Assembly (NCBI GenBank): GCA_032718565.1
Contig: JAVGVS010000672.1
Span: 85,393-149,392, forward strand
DNA length: 64,000 nucleotides
Direction: 5' to 3'
Origin: Distichodus sexfasciatus
Taxonomy: Eukaryota; Chordata; Actinopteri; Characiformes; Distichodontidae
Shown here in pieces: positions 1 to 13,200 of this stretch; the stretch's first letter is position 1, and each line of letters opens with the position of its first letter. A program made the translations under genes and the position numbers. Under the pieces are notes generated by a model, which was given only the letters and a program-made list of their open reading frames with translations, was not told the DNA's origin and ran no database searches.

Positions 1-204
1 ATTGAGGAACAGATTACTATCCAGAAGCACTGCTCCTTCACGAACGGGCCAAATGCAGAGTTCACATTTGGTTGTGCTGCACCATGTGCTGTGCTGCGTT
101 CACAATGACAAATAATCACTCTCTTAACTTCACTGACTGTCCCATCTGTCACATCGTGTTACATTTACAACATTTTAGCAGACGCTCTGATCCAGAGCCA
201 CTTG

Positions 205-360
205 CTAATTTCAGGGACAGTTCATCTCAGAGCAACTTAGGGTTGAGGGTCATACTCAGGGACCCAGTGTTGGTAATGCCAGAAGTGGGATTCAAACTCA
301 CAACTTCTTGGTCCAGAGGCGAGTATCCTCCCACTAGGCCACCAACACCCCCCAAAACAA
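205..360 (-). mobile_element. tRNA-derived SINE, family B
   Basis: Reverse copy: GGGATTCAAACTCACAACTT contains the inverted B box, and CCACTAGGCCACCAACACC the inverted A box. It lies downstream of the GPS exon of the nine-D8C gene. Confidence 0.6.
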
Positions 361-561
361 CAACCAACAACAAATATGCTACCCCCCTCCCCCACAAAAA
401 ACAACTTCTTGTTTGTCTTTACTGTTCTCATTTGCCAGATTTTGAGTGTTTTGTGAATTGGAGTTCTGGTTAGACAGTTCAACTATTTTTAAGCAACATA
501 AAATCACTTACCTATGCGTTTTATCTAAATATGTTGAATTATATCTGTCCTGGTTTCTTAC

Positions 562-717
562 CTCAGGTAGACTATCCGTTTGCATGATGATAGCAAAGGT
601 GAACAGGCGATAGCTGGAGCATGTGGTATGACTGCTGTTGGTCCTCATGACCCTACATTCCCCTGTAGTCCATTCAGCGCCAGTCCAGTGTACACAGGAG
701 GGGGTGTTTTTAGGGTC
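562..717 (-). other. GPS exon with degenerate cleavage motif
   Basis: This 156-bp exon has the same length as the GPS exons of the two neighbouring adhesion GPCR genes. It encodes the W...C...C GPS framework and ends in TFAIIMQT like its paralogue. The cleavage triad, HL-S in the middle gene, reads RL-F here, and the second Cys of the CSC motif is Ser. Autoproteolysis is therefore unlikely. Confidence 0.75.
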
Positions 718-3700
718 CTGGTCCAAAATGACATAGAAATGTATTGTAAAACAGTCATGCTTTTATGTGAAATAGGACATTTTTTATAAGAATTTATTGT
801 TAACATTTACAGTTATTTTTCCACCAAAGTGTGCTAAAGCCAGTCAACAATGTGTATGGCTGATTAAGACGCAACACCCAGAGTTGTTCTGACCAGAGGA
901 CTCACCTTACTGTGTTTAAAGGTGATGTTGAATGGAGTTGTGAGCTGTGTGATGGTAGTTTTAAGCAGGGTGACCGACACCACAGTAGAAATCATGGTCT
1001 TATCTGTGCTGTTAGTGCTGTTAGTTTTATTAAAGAGAGAAGCTTGAAGCAAGGTTGACATACCGGTGTAACTTATCAAGGACACAGCAGTTGATCCTGA
1101 TGAAACATCATGTCGAGAAAACATTAATATAGTATAGTAAAAATGCACTCCTTATCTGCTTTTAAGTCAGGCAATTATGTCATTTGAAAGTAACTATTAA
1201 CTAATTTACCTAATTAACTGTTTAACTAAGAAGATTTGATATATTGACTCTAAATTTAAATATAAACCCTCTTTAGGGGCAGTTGGTGGTGTAACGGTAG
1301 GGTGATCAGAAGGTCGCCGATTCGAATCCAGGGCCAGTAAAGTTACCACTGAGGTACTCATGAGCAAGGTACCGTCCCCAAGCACTGCTCCCCGGGCGCT
1401 TGTTAGCTGCCCGCTGCTCCTTTATGGATGGGTTAAATGCAGAGGTCACATTTCAGTGTGGTGCACTGTATGCTGTGCTGTGGTGTGTTGACAATGACAA
1501 ATAATCACTCACTTTCACTAAATTGAATAAACAGATGATGAAATTGTTTCATACCATTAATAGTAGTAATTCCGGAAAGGTTGATGGCAATCTGGGAATC
1601 ATTTACACTGAGCTGATAGATGTCGTTCACCGAGTTATTCGGCTGCATTACAAGAACTTGAACATCTGACAGACAGATAAATCATAAGTAACGTGAGAGA
1701 ATGTAGATCAGTGGTCATCAAACCTTCAACCCTTCTATCTGTATCTGTATTACCTTTCTCTGCCCTGTACATTATATGAACATACTAAACAAAAGTTGTA
1801 CGTGTTTACCTAAGCCAGTGATAGAGAAGTTAACTGTGTAGTTAGTTCCTGATAAGTTGAGTGGTGGAAACTTTCTGGTTGTGTTAGGTTTGTTAATAAA
1901 TGATGTGTTAGCTTGTGGTATTTGGGTCAGTGTTGGCTTCACCAGTGTAGAGACCAATGTCTCAGTAACATTCATAATAAAGTTTCCATGTGGGACAAGC
2001 TGATCATCACTCAAATTTTTCTCTTTCAGTACAGGCTCAAGATATGTCACTACAGTCTGAAACAAACAAAGAAATTTATATTTGCCTATTGGTTAATATG
2101 ATTTAAAGTCCAATGATTTTACATTAGTATGTAATGTGATTCAATGTTATTTTTAGTCACGTTTAACATTTAATGAGTAATACTTAGTTACTCACTTGTA
2201 CAGATAGTACAGTGGAATTGGTGATGTTCTGAAGGAAACTGTCTTCACAATCTGCTGTAAAATTATACTAAAACAAATGAAACAACAAATCAGAATATAT
2301 CAGAATACATATAATAACTGGAGCATGATTTACTGTCAGAGGTAAGTATTAAAAATAATGGAATTTTACACAAACCATGCATAAATCAACTGGTGGGATT
2401 TCTGGAAAAGGGAAAAGAACATTGAATATTGCAAATTAAAATGAAACAAATAACAATTAAAAAGTACAGTATTCTCAAGCGGATGTTACTTTCAGATATT
2501 AATGAAGTTGAGTTTTGGGGCATTATGGGCTGAGGGGACACACTGTCACTTTTGACATGTGAGTTTGGTTATCATATTTTAAAATTAAAGAAACTACCAA
2601 ACGTTTACCTGCACAATACGTAGGCATTGGTATTGATACATGGGGCTTTGTGAGTCTGTACACATAGTAATTATCTGGACATGCTTTGACTTGAATTTGA
2701 TTTGATGTGTAGTAATTGCACTGAAAGAAATAATCATCAGAATAATCCCACTTGGCTCCATAGACAGTTATGTTCTCAATTCCATCCCCTAGCTGTGGAT
2801 GAGAGCCACCGAGAACAAGTGGAGTGTAACCACCACATGTACTGTAATCACACCATTCAGGTATTCGAGCACTTTGTCCCTGAATGTACAGTCTATACCA
2901 GCCATTCCATTTAACGAGAGTGTCATCATGACCACCCTCGTAATAACTGGTGTCTCTCCAGGCGTCGTAAAGCGCAGTGTAGTTATAACAGGGGTCATAA
3001 CTGGATAATTCAACTGGGTAGACATATGACAGGTGTCAGGTTATAAATATAATAAACATTTGATTTGGACTAATTAACAATGAATCTCGCAAGATTAATG
3101 TGCCCTCTACTTGAACTCATTAAACAATCTATTTAGAACCAAGAAATGCTACTCACTCATGTTCAAATCATTAGTTGTGAGATTAGAGTTGAAAGTTATG
3201 TCGTTCACATCTGAGGAGGTGCCATTGAAAACATTAATACCCGATTATATTATATTATATTATATTATATTTATATTATATTATATTATAATATTATATT
3301 ATATTATATTATATTATATTATATTATATTATATTATATGCACCTGAACAGTAAGCTGAAATGTAAATCATTGGCGTGACAAACTTATAGACATAATAGT
3401 CACCCGGACATGCTTTGACTTCAATGGGAGTGGATCTGAAGTAACAGCAGTCATATCCCAAACTCATACAGACTGGTCGCTTGACTATTCCATCACCTAT
3501 CTGGGGGTGAGTACCACTGAGCCACAGAGGTAGAACGGTACTACATTTGTAAATGTCAACACAGCTTTCTGGCATATGGATGTTCATCCCATAATAGAGT
3601 AGCCTATACCAGCCATCCCACTTGAAATCCGAATCAAAAATGTACTGGCCAGACTCATTGGTTGCTCTCCAAGGTTGGTCCAGAGATGTGTAGTTATCAC

Positions 3701-6700
3701 AGGGATCATATGCAGGAATGTCAATAGCAACTGTCAAGAAGCAATAAGAACATGAATATCACACATCAAGCATTATTGTATGTTAGATCATTAGTATCGT
3801 CTATACAGTTCATTCTGTAATTTGCACACTTTACCTGCACAGTATGTAGGCATTGGGATTGACACAATGGGCCTCACTAATTTGTAGACGTAATATGAGC
3901 CCGGGCAGGCCTTGACTTGGACTGGGTTTGATATGACAGATTTGCCTTCATCACTTAAATATATACCATAGAACCCATAGATTTCCCGAGTGACTATGCC
4001 ATCCCCAAGACTTGGATGAGATCCACCAAGCACAAGGGGTGTATATCCACCACATGACATGAAGGTTGCACACCATTCAGATTCAGGAATTTGTGCGTCT
4101 TTTCCTTGAAGATACAGGCGATACCAACCGTTCCATTCAACAAGGGTATCATCATGACCTCTGTCATACATACCGTAGAAGTAATAGCTATGCATTGTTC
4201 TCCAAACATTATCAAGACGGGTGTGGTTAACACATGGATCAAAGGCAGAACTTGTTGAGTCATCTGTGTAAAGAATAATGCAAAACACTTAACTCATGCA
4301 AATTAAAATTAATTATCAATGAAATAAACAAAATTCCTTTCCTATATATTTTTTATTTCTAAGCACTGACTGATATCCTCTGTGTTCTTTTCCATTCCCA
4401 TATATTCATTCATTCATTTTCTGAACTGCTCAGTCCCAGTTGGGGTTGTGGGGACTGGAGCCCATCCAGGGTGGGGACCAAATCTGGGACTGACATCAAC
4501 AAACTGCAGTGCACACACTCACACAAACACACTCGCATTCACACCTATGGTGCCAATTTGCAGCAACCAATCCACCTATAGGGTGTGCTTTTGGACTGTG
4601 GGAGGAAACTGGAGCACTCAGAGAAAAGTGGGGGAGCACACAAACTCCACACAGAAAGACACCACAGCCAACCTGGTAGTCAAACCTAGGAGTCTGGTAA
4701 ATCAATAATAATGTTTGAAGTTCACATTGCTTTCAGGGACACAGTATTAATACTGACTGAGTGTGTGGTGGGTATGACATTATGAGTATGTTTAAATGTA
4801 CGAAACTTACTGTCTGAATTTAAATCTGCACCTGCTGTTGCAGTGTCAGTAGTGATTGTCTCTACATCTATTAAAAAAAAAACAGGGTAAGACAGACAAA
4901 TATCGAAAGCAAAGACCTTAATGAAAAGTACAGTACCTGCACAGTATGCTGCCCACCAGGTTGGAGAAACAAATTCATACACAAAATAGTCCCCTGGACA
5001 TGCTTTGACTTGAATTGAGGTGGAACAGGAGCAACAATCAAAATAATCATTTCCACAGATCTTACGGGTGACTATTCCGTCCTCTAACTGAGGGTGCGAG
5101 CCTTTGAGCCATAGAGCCATATAAGCACCACATCTGTATCCGTCGACACGAGTTTCTGGCATACGAATGTTCAGCCCAAAATAGAGCAGTCGATACCAAC
5201 CATCCCAGTGAAAGTCTTGATCAGAGATATCAAGACCGATTGCAAGAGTGGATCTCCAGGGTTGGTTAAGAGAAGTGTAGTTGTTGCAGGGATCATAATG
5301 TCGTTTGGGGTCAAGTGTAACTGCCACAAAAAGCAAACAATGAAATGAACAACAAAGCTAAAAGATCAGCATGTTTTGAATGGCTCAGTAAGGGCAAAAT
5401 AAATATTTTTGGCTAATAAAAGTCAGTAAACAACTGTCAGATAATATCCGGATGGTGCAAGAAACATTTTCCTAGTCAGTCCCATCAATCCCAACTTGAA
5501 GGTGCTCAGATGCCATAGCAAGTTGGGAAATACAATCGTCTCTGACAGGCAGCTAAATTAAACAAATTCTGATTCAATCACAAATTGGTAGCTCTTCTAA
5601 AATTTCAGTAGTAATGGTAAGCCAGTTTTTGAATGCCTGCTTAGATCACAGAATGCATGTATATATGTAGAAAGGCATAGAGTTACATCAAAGCAATTGT
5701 CTGAATCAAAACCTACTTTTGCTTTTACTAAGAGCTGCATCACTTGTCACATTGACTGATGTACTGCTCAGATTTGTGGTATTCACAACTGTAAATAAGA
5801 CAAAGAACATTTTACAATAATACAAACTCAGTAAAATAAAAGAGAATTAAGGGTAGTGAAATAAACTTCATACCTATACAGTAAGTTACACTGCAAAAGT
5901 ATGAGTCGGGGAACCTGTAGACGTAATAATTGCCCGGACATGCTTTGACTCGAATGGAAATGTACCACCACCTGTACCAATAATAGTCATTACTGTCGAA
6001 TTGGCGGGAGACAATTCCATCCTCTACGTCAGGGTGAAGATCCCTGAGCCACCAAAGGCTGTTATTGTTACATTTGTTTGCTTCAGTTTGACTTTCTGGC
6101 ATACGGATGTTGGTGCCATTAAACAGCAGCCTGTGCCAGTCATTAGTTTGAAAATCACATGTATTATTGGTTCTCGGGTTTTGTTCCAGAGAAGTGTAGT
6201 TGTAACAGGGATCAAAAATAGGGCCGTGTGAAATAACTTCTAGGAAAAATAAACATTATTTTTACACATAAAAATGTTTTAATTGAACTTAAACTCATTA
6301 ATAATTAATAGTTAATATGACAAATAGAGGACCAAATACCTTTAATCTTAAATGTGCGTAATGGTTTAGACGTAACAACTTACCTGCGCAGTATGTAGGC
6401 ATTGGTATCGATACAGCTGGCTTGACAAGTCTGTAGACATAGTAACCTTCTAGACAGGCTTTGACTTCAACTGGTTTTGATGTGTAATACTTGTATGTAT
6501 CCAAACTATTTTCACTAAGTTTTAATCCCAAAATTTTTCTGCTCACAATGCCATCCTGTGGTAGTGGATGTGAGGCACCGAGCACAAGTGGAGTATAACC
6601 ACCACATGACATGTAATTTCCATTTCTCACTGGAATCTGTGCATCTTTTCCTTGAAGATACAGCCGATACCAGTCATTCCATTCAACAATTGTGTCATCA

Positions 6701-9700
6701 AAGCCATTGTAAGCATTGTTGGTGCCTCTCCAAGAGTCATTAAGGACACTGTAGTTATGGCAGGGGTCAAAGGTGGAATTACCTGTAGTGTGTGCTGTGA
6801 AAACAGAGCAGTTGTACTATCATGTATATAACAGCAGATATTGAAATAATAAATATCAAATATAATAATACTACAGGAAGCGACACATATCTATTTAATG
6901 ATTTTAAAGTACATCCAAAAAGAACCTACTAGTGTTTGTTTTCATAGCTGTCTCACCAGACACAGTCTTTGAGGAAGTAAGTGGAGTGATGGTATACACA
7001 CCTATAAAAAAAGTCTTTTAGTACCAGTAGGAGAGTATTCTTAAATGACTAAATAAAAAGACATAACGCTGTAGCAAACATTGTACCTGCACAATAAGCC
7101 ATATTGGGAAAATCTGGACTGACAAACTCATATACGTAATAATTGTCAAGACATGCTTTGACTCGGATTAAGCTGGACCAGGAACAACAGTCATAATTAT
7201 AATTTGCACAGACTGGGAGAATGACTATTCCGTCCTTTACTTTAGGGTGAGAACTATTGAGCCACATGGTTGTATAGGTGCCACATCTATAATTATTAAC
7301 ACAACTTTCAGGCATATGAATGTTCATCCCAAAATGAAGCAATCGGTACCACCCATTCCATCTGAAAAAGCGGTCTGAAATTTTCTGTCCAATTGCATTT
7401 GTGGCTCTCCAGGGTTGGTCAAGAGATGTGTAGTTATAGCAGGGGTCATATGATTGATTGTCAGATGTACCTGAAAAGAACAAAAGGTTTAATTAATTGA
7501 TACTTTATTACATTTATTATTAGTGATTTAACAACCACTGGTGCTATACAGCCTTCTTACTGCATATCATTTCAGACTATGGCTAAATTTTCTTATTTAT
7601 TGAAATTTACATTTCCTAATTGCGAGTACAGTGGCTGTGGAGCAACTTTAAGGTAACAGCGTTTTCATTGTTTGTGTTTTACCAAGGGCTTGAATTTGAG
7701 AACGGTTTTCCCTTGCCTTGGATCTTGCCTTTTTCCCTGATTGACCATGCTGCCTGCTCACCATTTAACCAGCATCTTTTTATGCATTAAATAATAGGAA
7801 ATGGCTAGGGGGAAAGACTACTTTGTAAGAAGATCTGTTAGTTTGCTCTGCTACATCATTTTAAGCGATTAAAATGTTAGATCTTACCTGCACAGTATGT
7901 AGGCATTGGTATTGATACAGCAGGTCTGACAAGTCTATAGACATAGTAATCTCCTGGACAGGCTTTGACTTGAATTGGATTTGATTTATAGTAATTGCAC
8001 TGAACTTTCTTATTTTCTCGGTTTGAGCCATAGACTTCTCTTGTCACAATGCCATCCTGAAGTAATGGATGAGCGCTATTAAGCACAAGGGGGGTGTAAC
8101 CGCCACATGGCCTGTAGTCCTCGCATCCTTCAAGAAGATGGGCATTTTTCCCTTGAAGATACAGTCGGTACCAGCCGTTCCACTCAACAAGTGTGTCATC
8201 ATGCCCAGTGTAGGAATTGCTAGTGGATCTCCAAATATCATTAAGGACGCTGTAGTTATAGCAAGGGTCAAAAGTGGTGTTATGTGGAGGTGCTGCTGCG
8301 GGAATAGAAGAGTCAGGGACATGAGACATTTAATGTGATTTAAAGCACTGACTAAATCAACTGTTTATGAGATAATCAGAAGAAAGTGTAGCATTAAGTT
8401 CTAAGCTCAGCATCACAATTCCCAGAGGTGGACAGTAACTAAGTACATTTACTTGAGAACTGTACTTAAGTAGAGTTTTTGAGGATCTGTACTTCACTTG
8501 AGTAGTATTTTATTTGGAAACGTATGACTTCCACTTCACTACATTTTAAAGACAAATACAGTACTGTACTTTTTACTTCACTACATTTCTATCAAGGTTC
8601 TCGTTAATCGTTACTTTCAAATTTGTGGATAAAGTGGATGTTATTCCCCCTTTTCTAGAATGTGATTAGTTGTTTGGCAGGTGACAGTCTATCAGTAATC
8701 AGTAGGGTTATGTCACACCTGTAGACTGGAAATATAAATCCAAGTTCAGACAGTTCTGCTGTTTTCTGTCTTGATTAAAACCTTGTTGCTGTTGAAAAAT
8801 CATGAAGCTAGATGTGTAGAGGTGTAGAGCTGGGTTTTAAGCAGGTTGGAATGTTGCTTTTATGTTCTGAGCAGGTTGCATTTACAGCTACTGCACTGTC
8901 CTCCTGATTAACGTACACAGATATGTGTGCACACACTGTCAGAGCTGGGTCAGAACACTACCATGCTGTTTTGTGTGGTGTGTAGACTTACAATTAATTC
9001 ATAAAATAAACTAATGACTGGTTTTCTTTATCAGTTCAGGTTGTGTTTCGTTCTGTAACATTCTACTAATTCCTTATTCTACAGCTTCTACAAGCTAGTC
9101 AGAGGCATTAGGTATCATAAGTGTTGTGGCAATAAGGCAACAATGCGGTGAAAGAAGATGTACTTTTAATACTTAAGTATTTTTTTTAAACAGGTGCTTC
9201 AGTACTTTAATTTAAGTAAAGCATTTGACTGTACGACTCTCACTTGTATTGGAGTAACATTTGACTAGTGGTATCTGTACTTTCACTTAAGTAATTAAGT
9301 TATCTACTTTGCCCACCTATGACAGTTCCTCTCGTTTCCCTTTCTCTACATAAAAATTTTAATTCATGTTAGAAAACTCTTTGGTGACTTACTCTTGACT
9401 GTCGTCTCCATGATAGCATTTGTTTGGTTAGATGGTGGCATTATGGTATTGACATCTAAAAAGAGAATCCATAAAAACAATTAAGACAGTCTGTAAAAAA
9501 CATCAACATGATAATATAGTTTACAAACCAAGTACAGTACCTGTGCAATAAGCTGCACTGTGTAACCATGGACTGACAAATTCATACACATAAAAGTTTC
9601 CTGGGCATGCTTTGACTCGGATTGGGGAGGAATAGTAGCTGTACCAGTAATAATAATAATTTCCATAGACACCACGGCTGACGATGTCCTCATGAATCTG

Positions 9701-10235
9701 AGGGTGAGGTTCCCTGAGAGCCAGGCTGTAATAAGCACCACATGCTTTGGAAGCAATACAGCTCTCTGGCATACGGATGTCCATTCCGTTATAAAACAGT
9801 CGGTACCAGCCGTTCCAGTTGAACAAACTGTCACTTATGTAGAGTTGAGTTGCATTAGTGGATCTCCAGGGTTGGTCCAATGATGTGTAGTTATTGCAGG
9901 GATCATAAGCTGTGAATGTATTGAAATAAAAGGAAAATAATAATGAAAAAAAAACCAAAAAAAACAAGCAAAATATAGCTTACCCTACACTAATGTCACC
10001 TATTATTGTCTTATTAGTAAAGTCTCATTATGTGTCTCATTATGCTTGCTCATTGATTGTTTAGCTTGGTATGTCTTACATTCTATCCATTGTTTTATTT
10101 TCTTCTATTTTTGGGAGCCAATTGTCTGTCCTCATACCGGCTGTCAGTACCCAGTTTCAGTTTGGCTTATTCAGACATCCCAACCTGCACAAACTCATTT
10201 CAGGGATGTCCCCCAACCCCAACCCATCTTTCTCT

Positions 10236-10279
<44 letters not shown>

Positions 10280-13200
10280 AGTTTTCGGGATATTTTATTC
10301 AATTTGCAGGCATCAGGTAGCCACTATCAATATGTAGGGATATGAGGGACTTGGGGTGTCTGCTTATTACACTTTATATTTCAAGTTCTCCCACAAATTC
10401 AGTTCCGCCATGTTCACATGCTGTGCTTAAATCTTGAAATTCTTTAAAAATACACTAGAGGGGGTACTTGTGTTTGCGACTTGACATTTACTGTATATTC
10501 GGCATTTGGCTGACGATCTTATTCAGAGTGACTTCCATTTCCTAATTACAGGGTTAAGGCTAGTGACCTTCAGATGAAGCGTCATGAACCGTTTCAAGCA
10601 TTCTTTAGCCCTTTTAGATGGCGCTTTTGACAAGAAACATTTTTCAAGTCAAGAGTGCCATCTAGCGCTGACCAAAACTTCATTACAGCAAATGGTTTAT
10701 GAAACCCAGAGGTGAGCATCCTAACCACTAGACCACAATTTTCACAAGGCAATCGTCTGTCCATCCTCCTACCTACAGTCAGTACCCAGTTACAATTACA
10801 CTTTAAAAAAGAGATTGGCCATGTTCACATGAAGATCTGAAACATTGCAATTCTTTATTATATACAGTACTGTATAAACTAAAGTTTAAGGCAGGTGTGG
10901 AAAAAATGCTGTAAACAAAGAATGCTTTCAGAAATATAAATAATGATTGTTTATTTTTATCAATTTACAAAATGCAAAGTGAGCGAACAAAAGAAAAATC
11001 TAAATCAAATCAATATTTGGTGTTACTACCTTTTGCCTTCAAACCAGCATCAATTCTTCTAGGTACACTTGCACAAAGTCAGGGGTTTTGTAGGATTATA
11101 GTCATTATATTATTTTGTAGGATTGTAGTCATTATATTATTTTGTAGGATTATATGATTATAGATCTGTGGTTAGTTCTCCAAGATGTTTGGAACAACCT
11201 ACCAGATGAGTTCCTTCAAAAACTGTGTGCAAGCGTACCTAGAAGAATTGATGCTGTTTTGAAGGATTGATTTGATTTAAATGTCTCCATTGTTCATTCA
11301 CTGCATTTTGTTGATTGATGAAAATAAATGATTAACACTTCCATTTTTGAAAGCATTCTTTGTTTACAGCATTTTTTCACACCTGCCTAAAACTTTTGCG
11401 CAGTACTGTACGCTAGACAGCGCACAAGACGCTGGCTTGAGTTAAATGGTTACCCCGCTGAAATAGACACACTGTTCATCTGAAACAGTGTGAATATCAC
11501 AAACTTAACTAGTAGTTATTATACGATTAAAATATTTCCAGCGCCAGCAAACACTTCTACTGCTAATGTTACCCATAAATACAGTATATAAATGGAAAGA
11601 CATTTGTTAGTTTGTGGCATTGTGCCTGGAGAAGTCTACACATGCATCATTTCCACTGGTTCCTGCTACATTTTTTACAATTTATCTATGCATATTGGTC
11701 TATAAACAGAAGCATAACTTTGCAATTTTTATATAGGCTTGCTCTGTATCTACGTTGTGAAGACCTTGCTTCCGGCTGGAGCTCTGCTTTCTTTTTCGGA
11801 CAGAACAGCTGTTAAACCTAACCCTAACCCTAACGATGACCCTAACCCCGAACCCTAACCTAACCCTGACCCTGACCCTGACCCTGACCCCTAACCCTAA
11901 CCTAACCCTGACCCTGACCCTGACCCTGACCCTGACCCTGACCCTGACCCTAACCCCTAACCCTAACCCTAACCCTGCACCTTTCGTTAAGTGACTGCAT
12001 TTATTTGAAACACGGAGCAAGTAAAATTTGAACTTCTGTTAAGTTTTTGGGATTGGTCTGGAATTTGGGATCCGCCAGCTTGCAGTCCAGCAGCATGACA
12101 AACATGAACTTACTGTTTACTTACAAAAGCATGTATCAGTAAAAGCGCCTCATTTTGATATGGAAAAAAACCCATTCAAATGAGATGTACAATATTAACA
12201 GGCTAGTTTATATGTTTGTAGACTTTACTCACAGGAATTTGCAGCATGACCATTGGTGGTTGAAGTGAGCAGAATCACAGTGAGCTCTGATCAGACATAA
12301 AGAGAAATGATACAATACCAAGCCATTTGGGGTGAAACGCTTGTAGTAATGATTGAAAAATAATATTTACTAAACTAACTGAACATTACATAACTATTGC
12401 AAGCTTCAGTATTAAACCAATCAATTTAAGTGTTTAAACCATATCTTATCCTGTAATTTAAATGGACTCTCATGAATATGAAAGAAATATAAATGAGAAA
12501 TAGATTTTAGACAAATTGCCTCCATACATGTGCATGAATGTGTTAAAGAACATGAGGATAATTTTATATCTCAACCGACTCAGAAGGGCCCAAATGCAGA
12601 AACAAGATATAATGTTAAAATAAGACCTCGTTCAAATATCAGTAGTCACAGAGACTTCCAACAGAACTTTAATAATAAGTCTGGATGTCACACTGTGTTT
12701 GTTTTCTGATTTTTATATAAGTGTTTGGTTCTTTGGAATAATATTGTTTGTTTTCTTACATGAATTGCAATCCATTCCAAAAACACTTCTTCATTTCGTC
12801 TGCATTTACATAAATTTGCCTGTTTCTTTCCCTCTGAACAAGTTCCAACAATCGCACGCAACATTCAGAAGACTGAATATAAATCACCATAAAAAGAGAC
12901 AAAACAGATTGGAAACAGAGATAAGAATGTCTTGTACTCATCTTATAAAGCTTATGCTTTCTTTATAGGGAAACACTGCAAATGAAAGGACACTTATATA
13001 CCAAGTATTACAACTTACAAGGCACCTTCAGCCTCTAAAGCAAAGTCAAAACCAATTAAATATTCAAATCTGACCGAATTTCAATACCCTCTAAAACACT
13101 GAAAATTGTGTGCCACAGCACGACCAGGACTGTGCTGGATATTTGAAATTGCATAAAGAGATACAAACCCAAATCAGAAAAGGTTGGGACATTATGGAAA

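Larger units (their letters stand above)
2609..9909 (-). repeat. Tandem array of D8C exons in type1-linker-type2 units
   Basis: Nine exons each encode one whole D8C (uromodulin/GP2-like) domain. Two subtypes alternate. Type 1 opens YDPCNNYTSLDQPWR-like and has MPES before a CG pair (exons 9541-9909, 7087-7470, 5874-6239, 4937-5320, 3344-3730). Type 2 opens FDPCYNYSVLND-like, has a CGGYTPLVL motif and closes IPMPTYCAG (7888-8295, 6384-6794, 3835-4263, 2609-3013). A 54-72 bp linker exon lies between each type 1 exon and the following type 2 exon, so the repeat unit is type1-linker-type2, present five times. The third unit (5874-6239 plus linker 5729-5788) lacks its type 2 exon. Its type 1 exon has also lost the PWR tryptophan. 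Confidence 0.85.

Noticed and set aside
1..561. Searched for TM1 exon of the multi-D8C gene
   Set aside because: Only SINE-derived and AT-rich sequence is present; the 7TM exons must be outside the window.
10046..10345. Frames ending in LSLSLSLS
   Set aside because: Translation of a TC microsatellite in an intron.
11700..12020. Reverse-strand frame rich in VRVRVR and GLGLG
   Set aside because: Translation of the telomere-like hexamer tract, not a protein.
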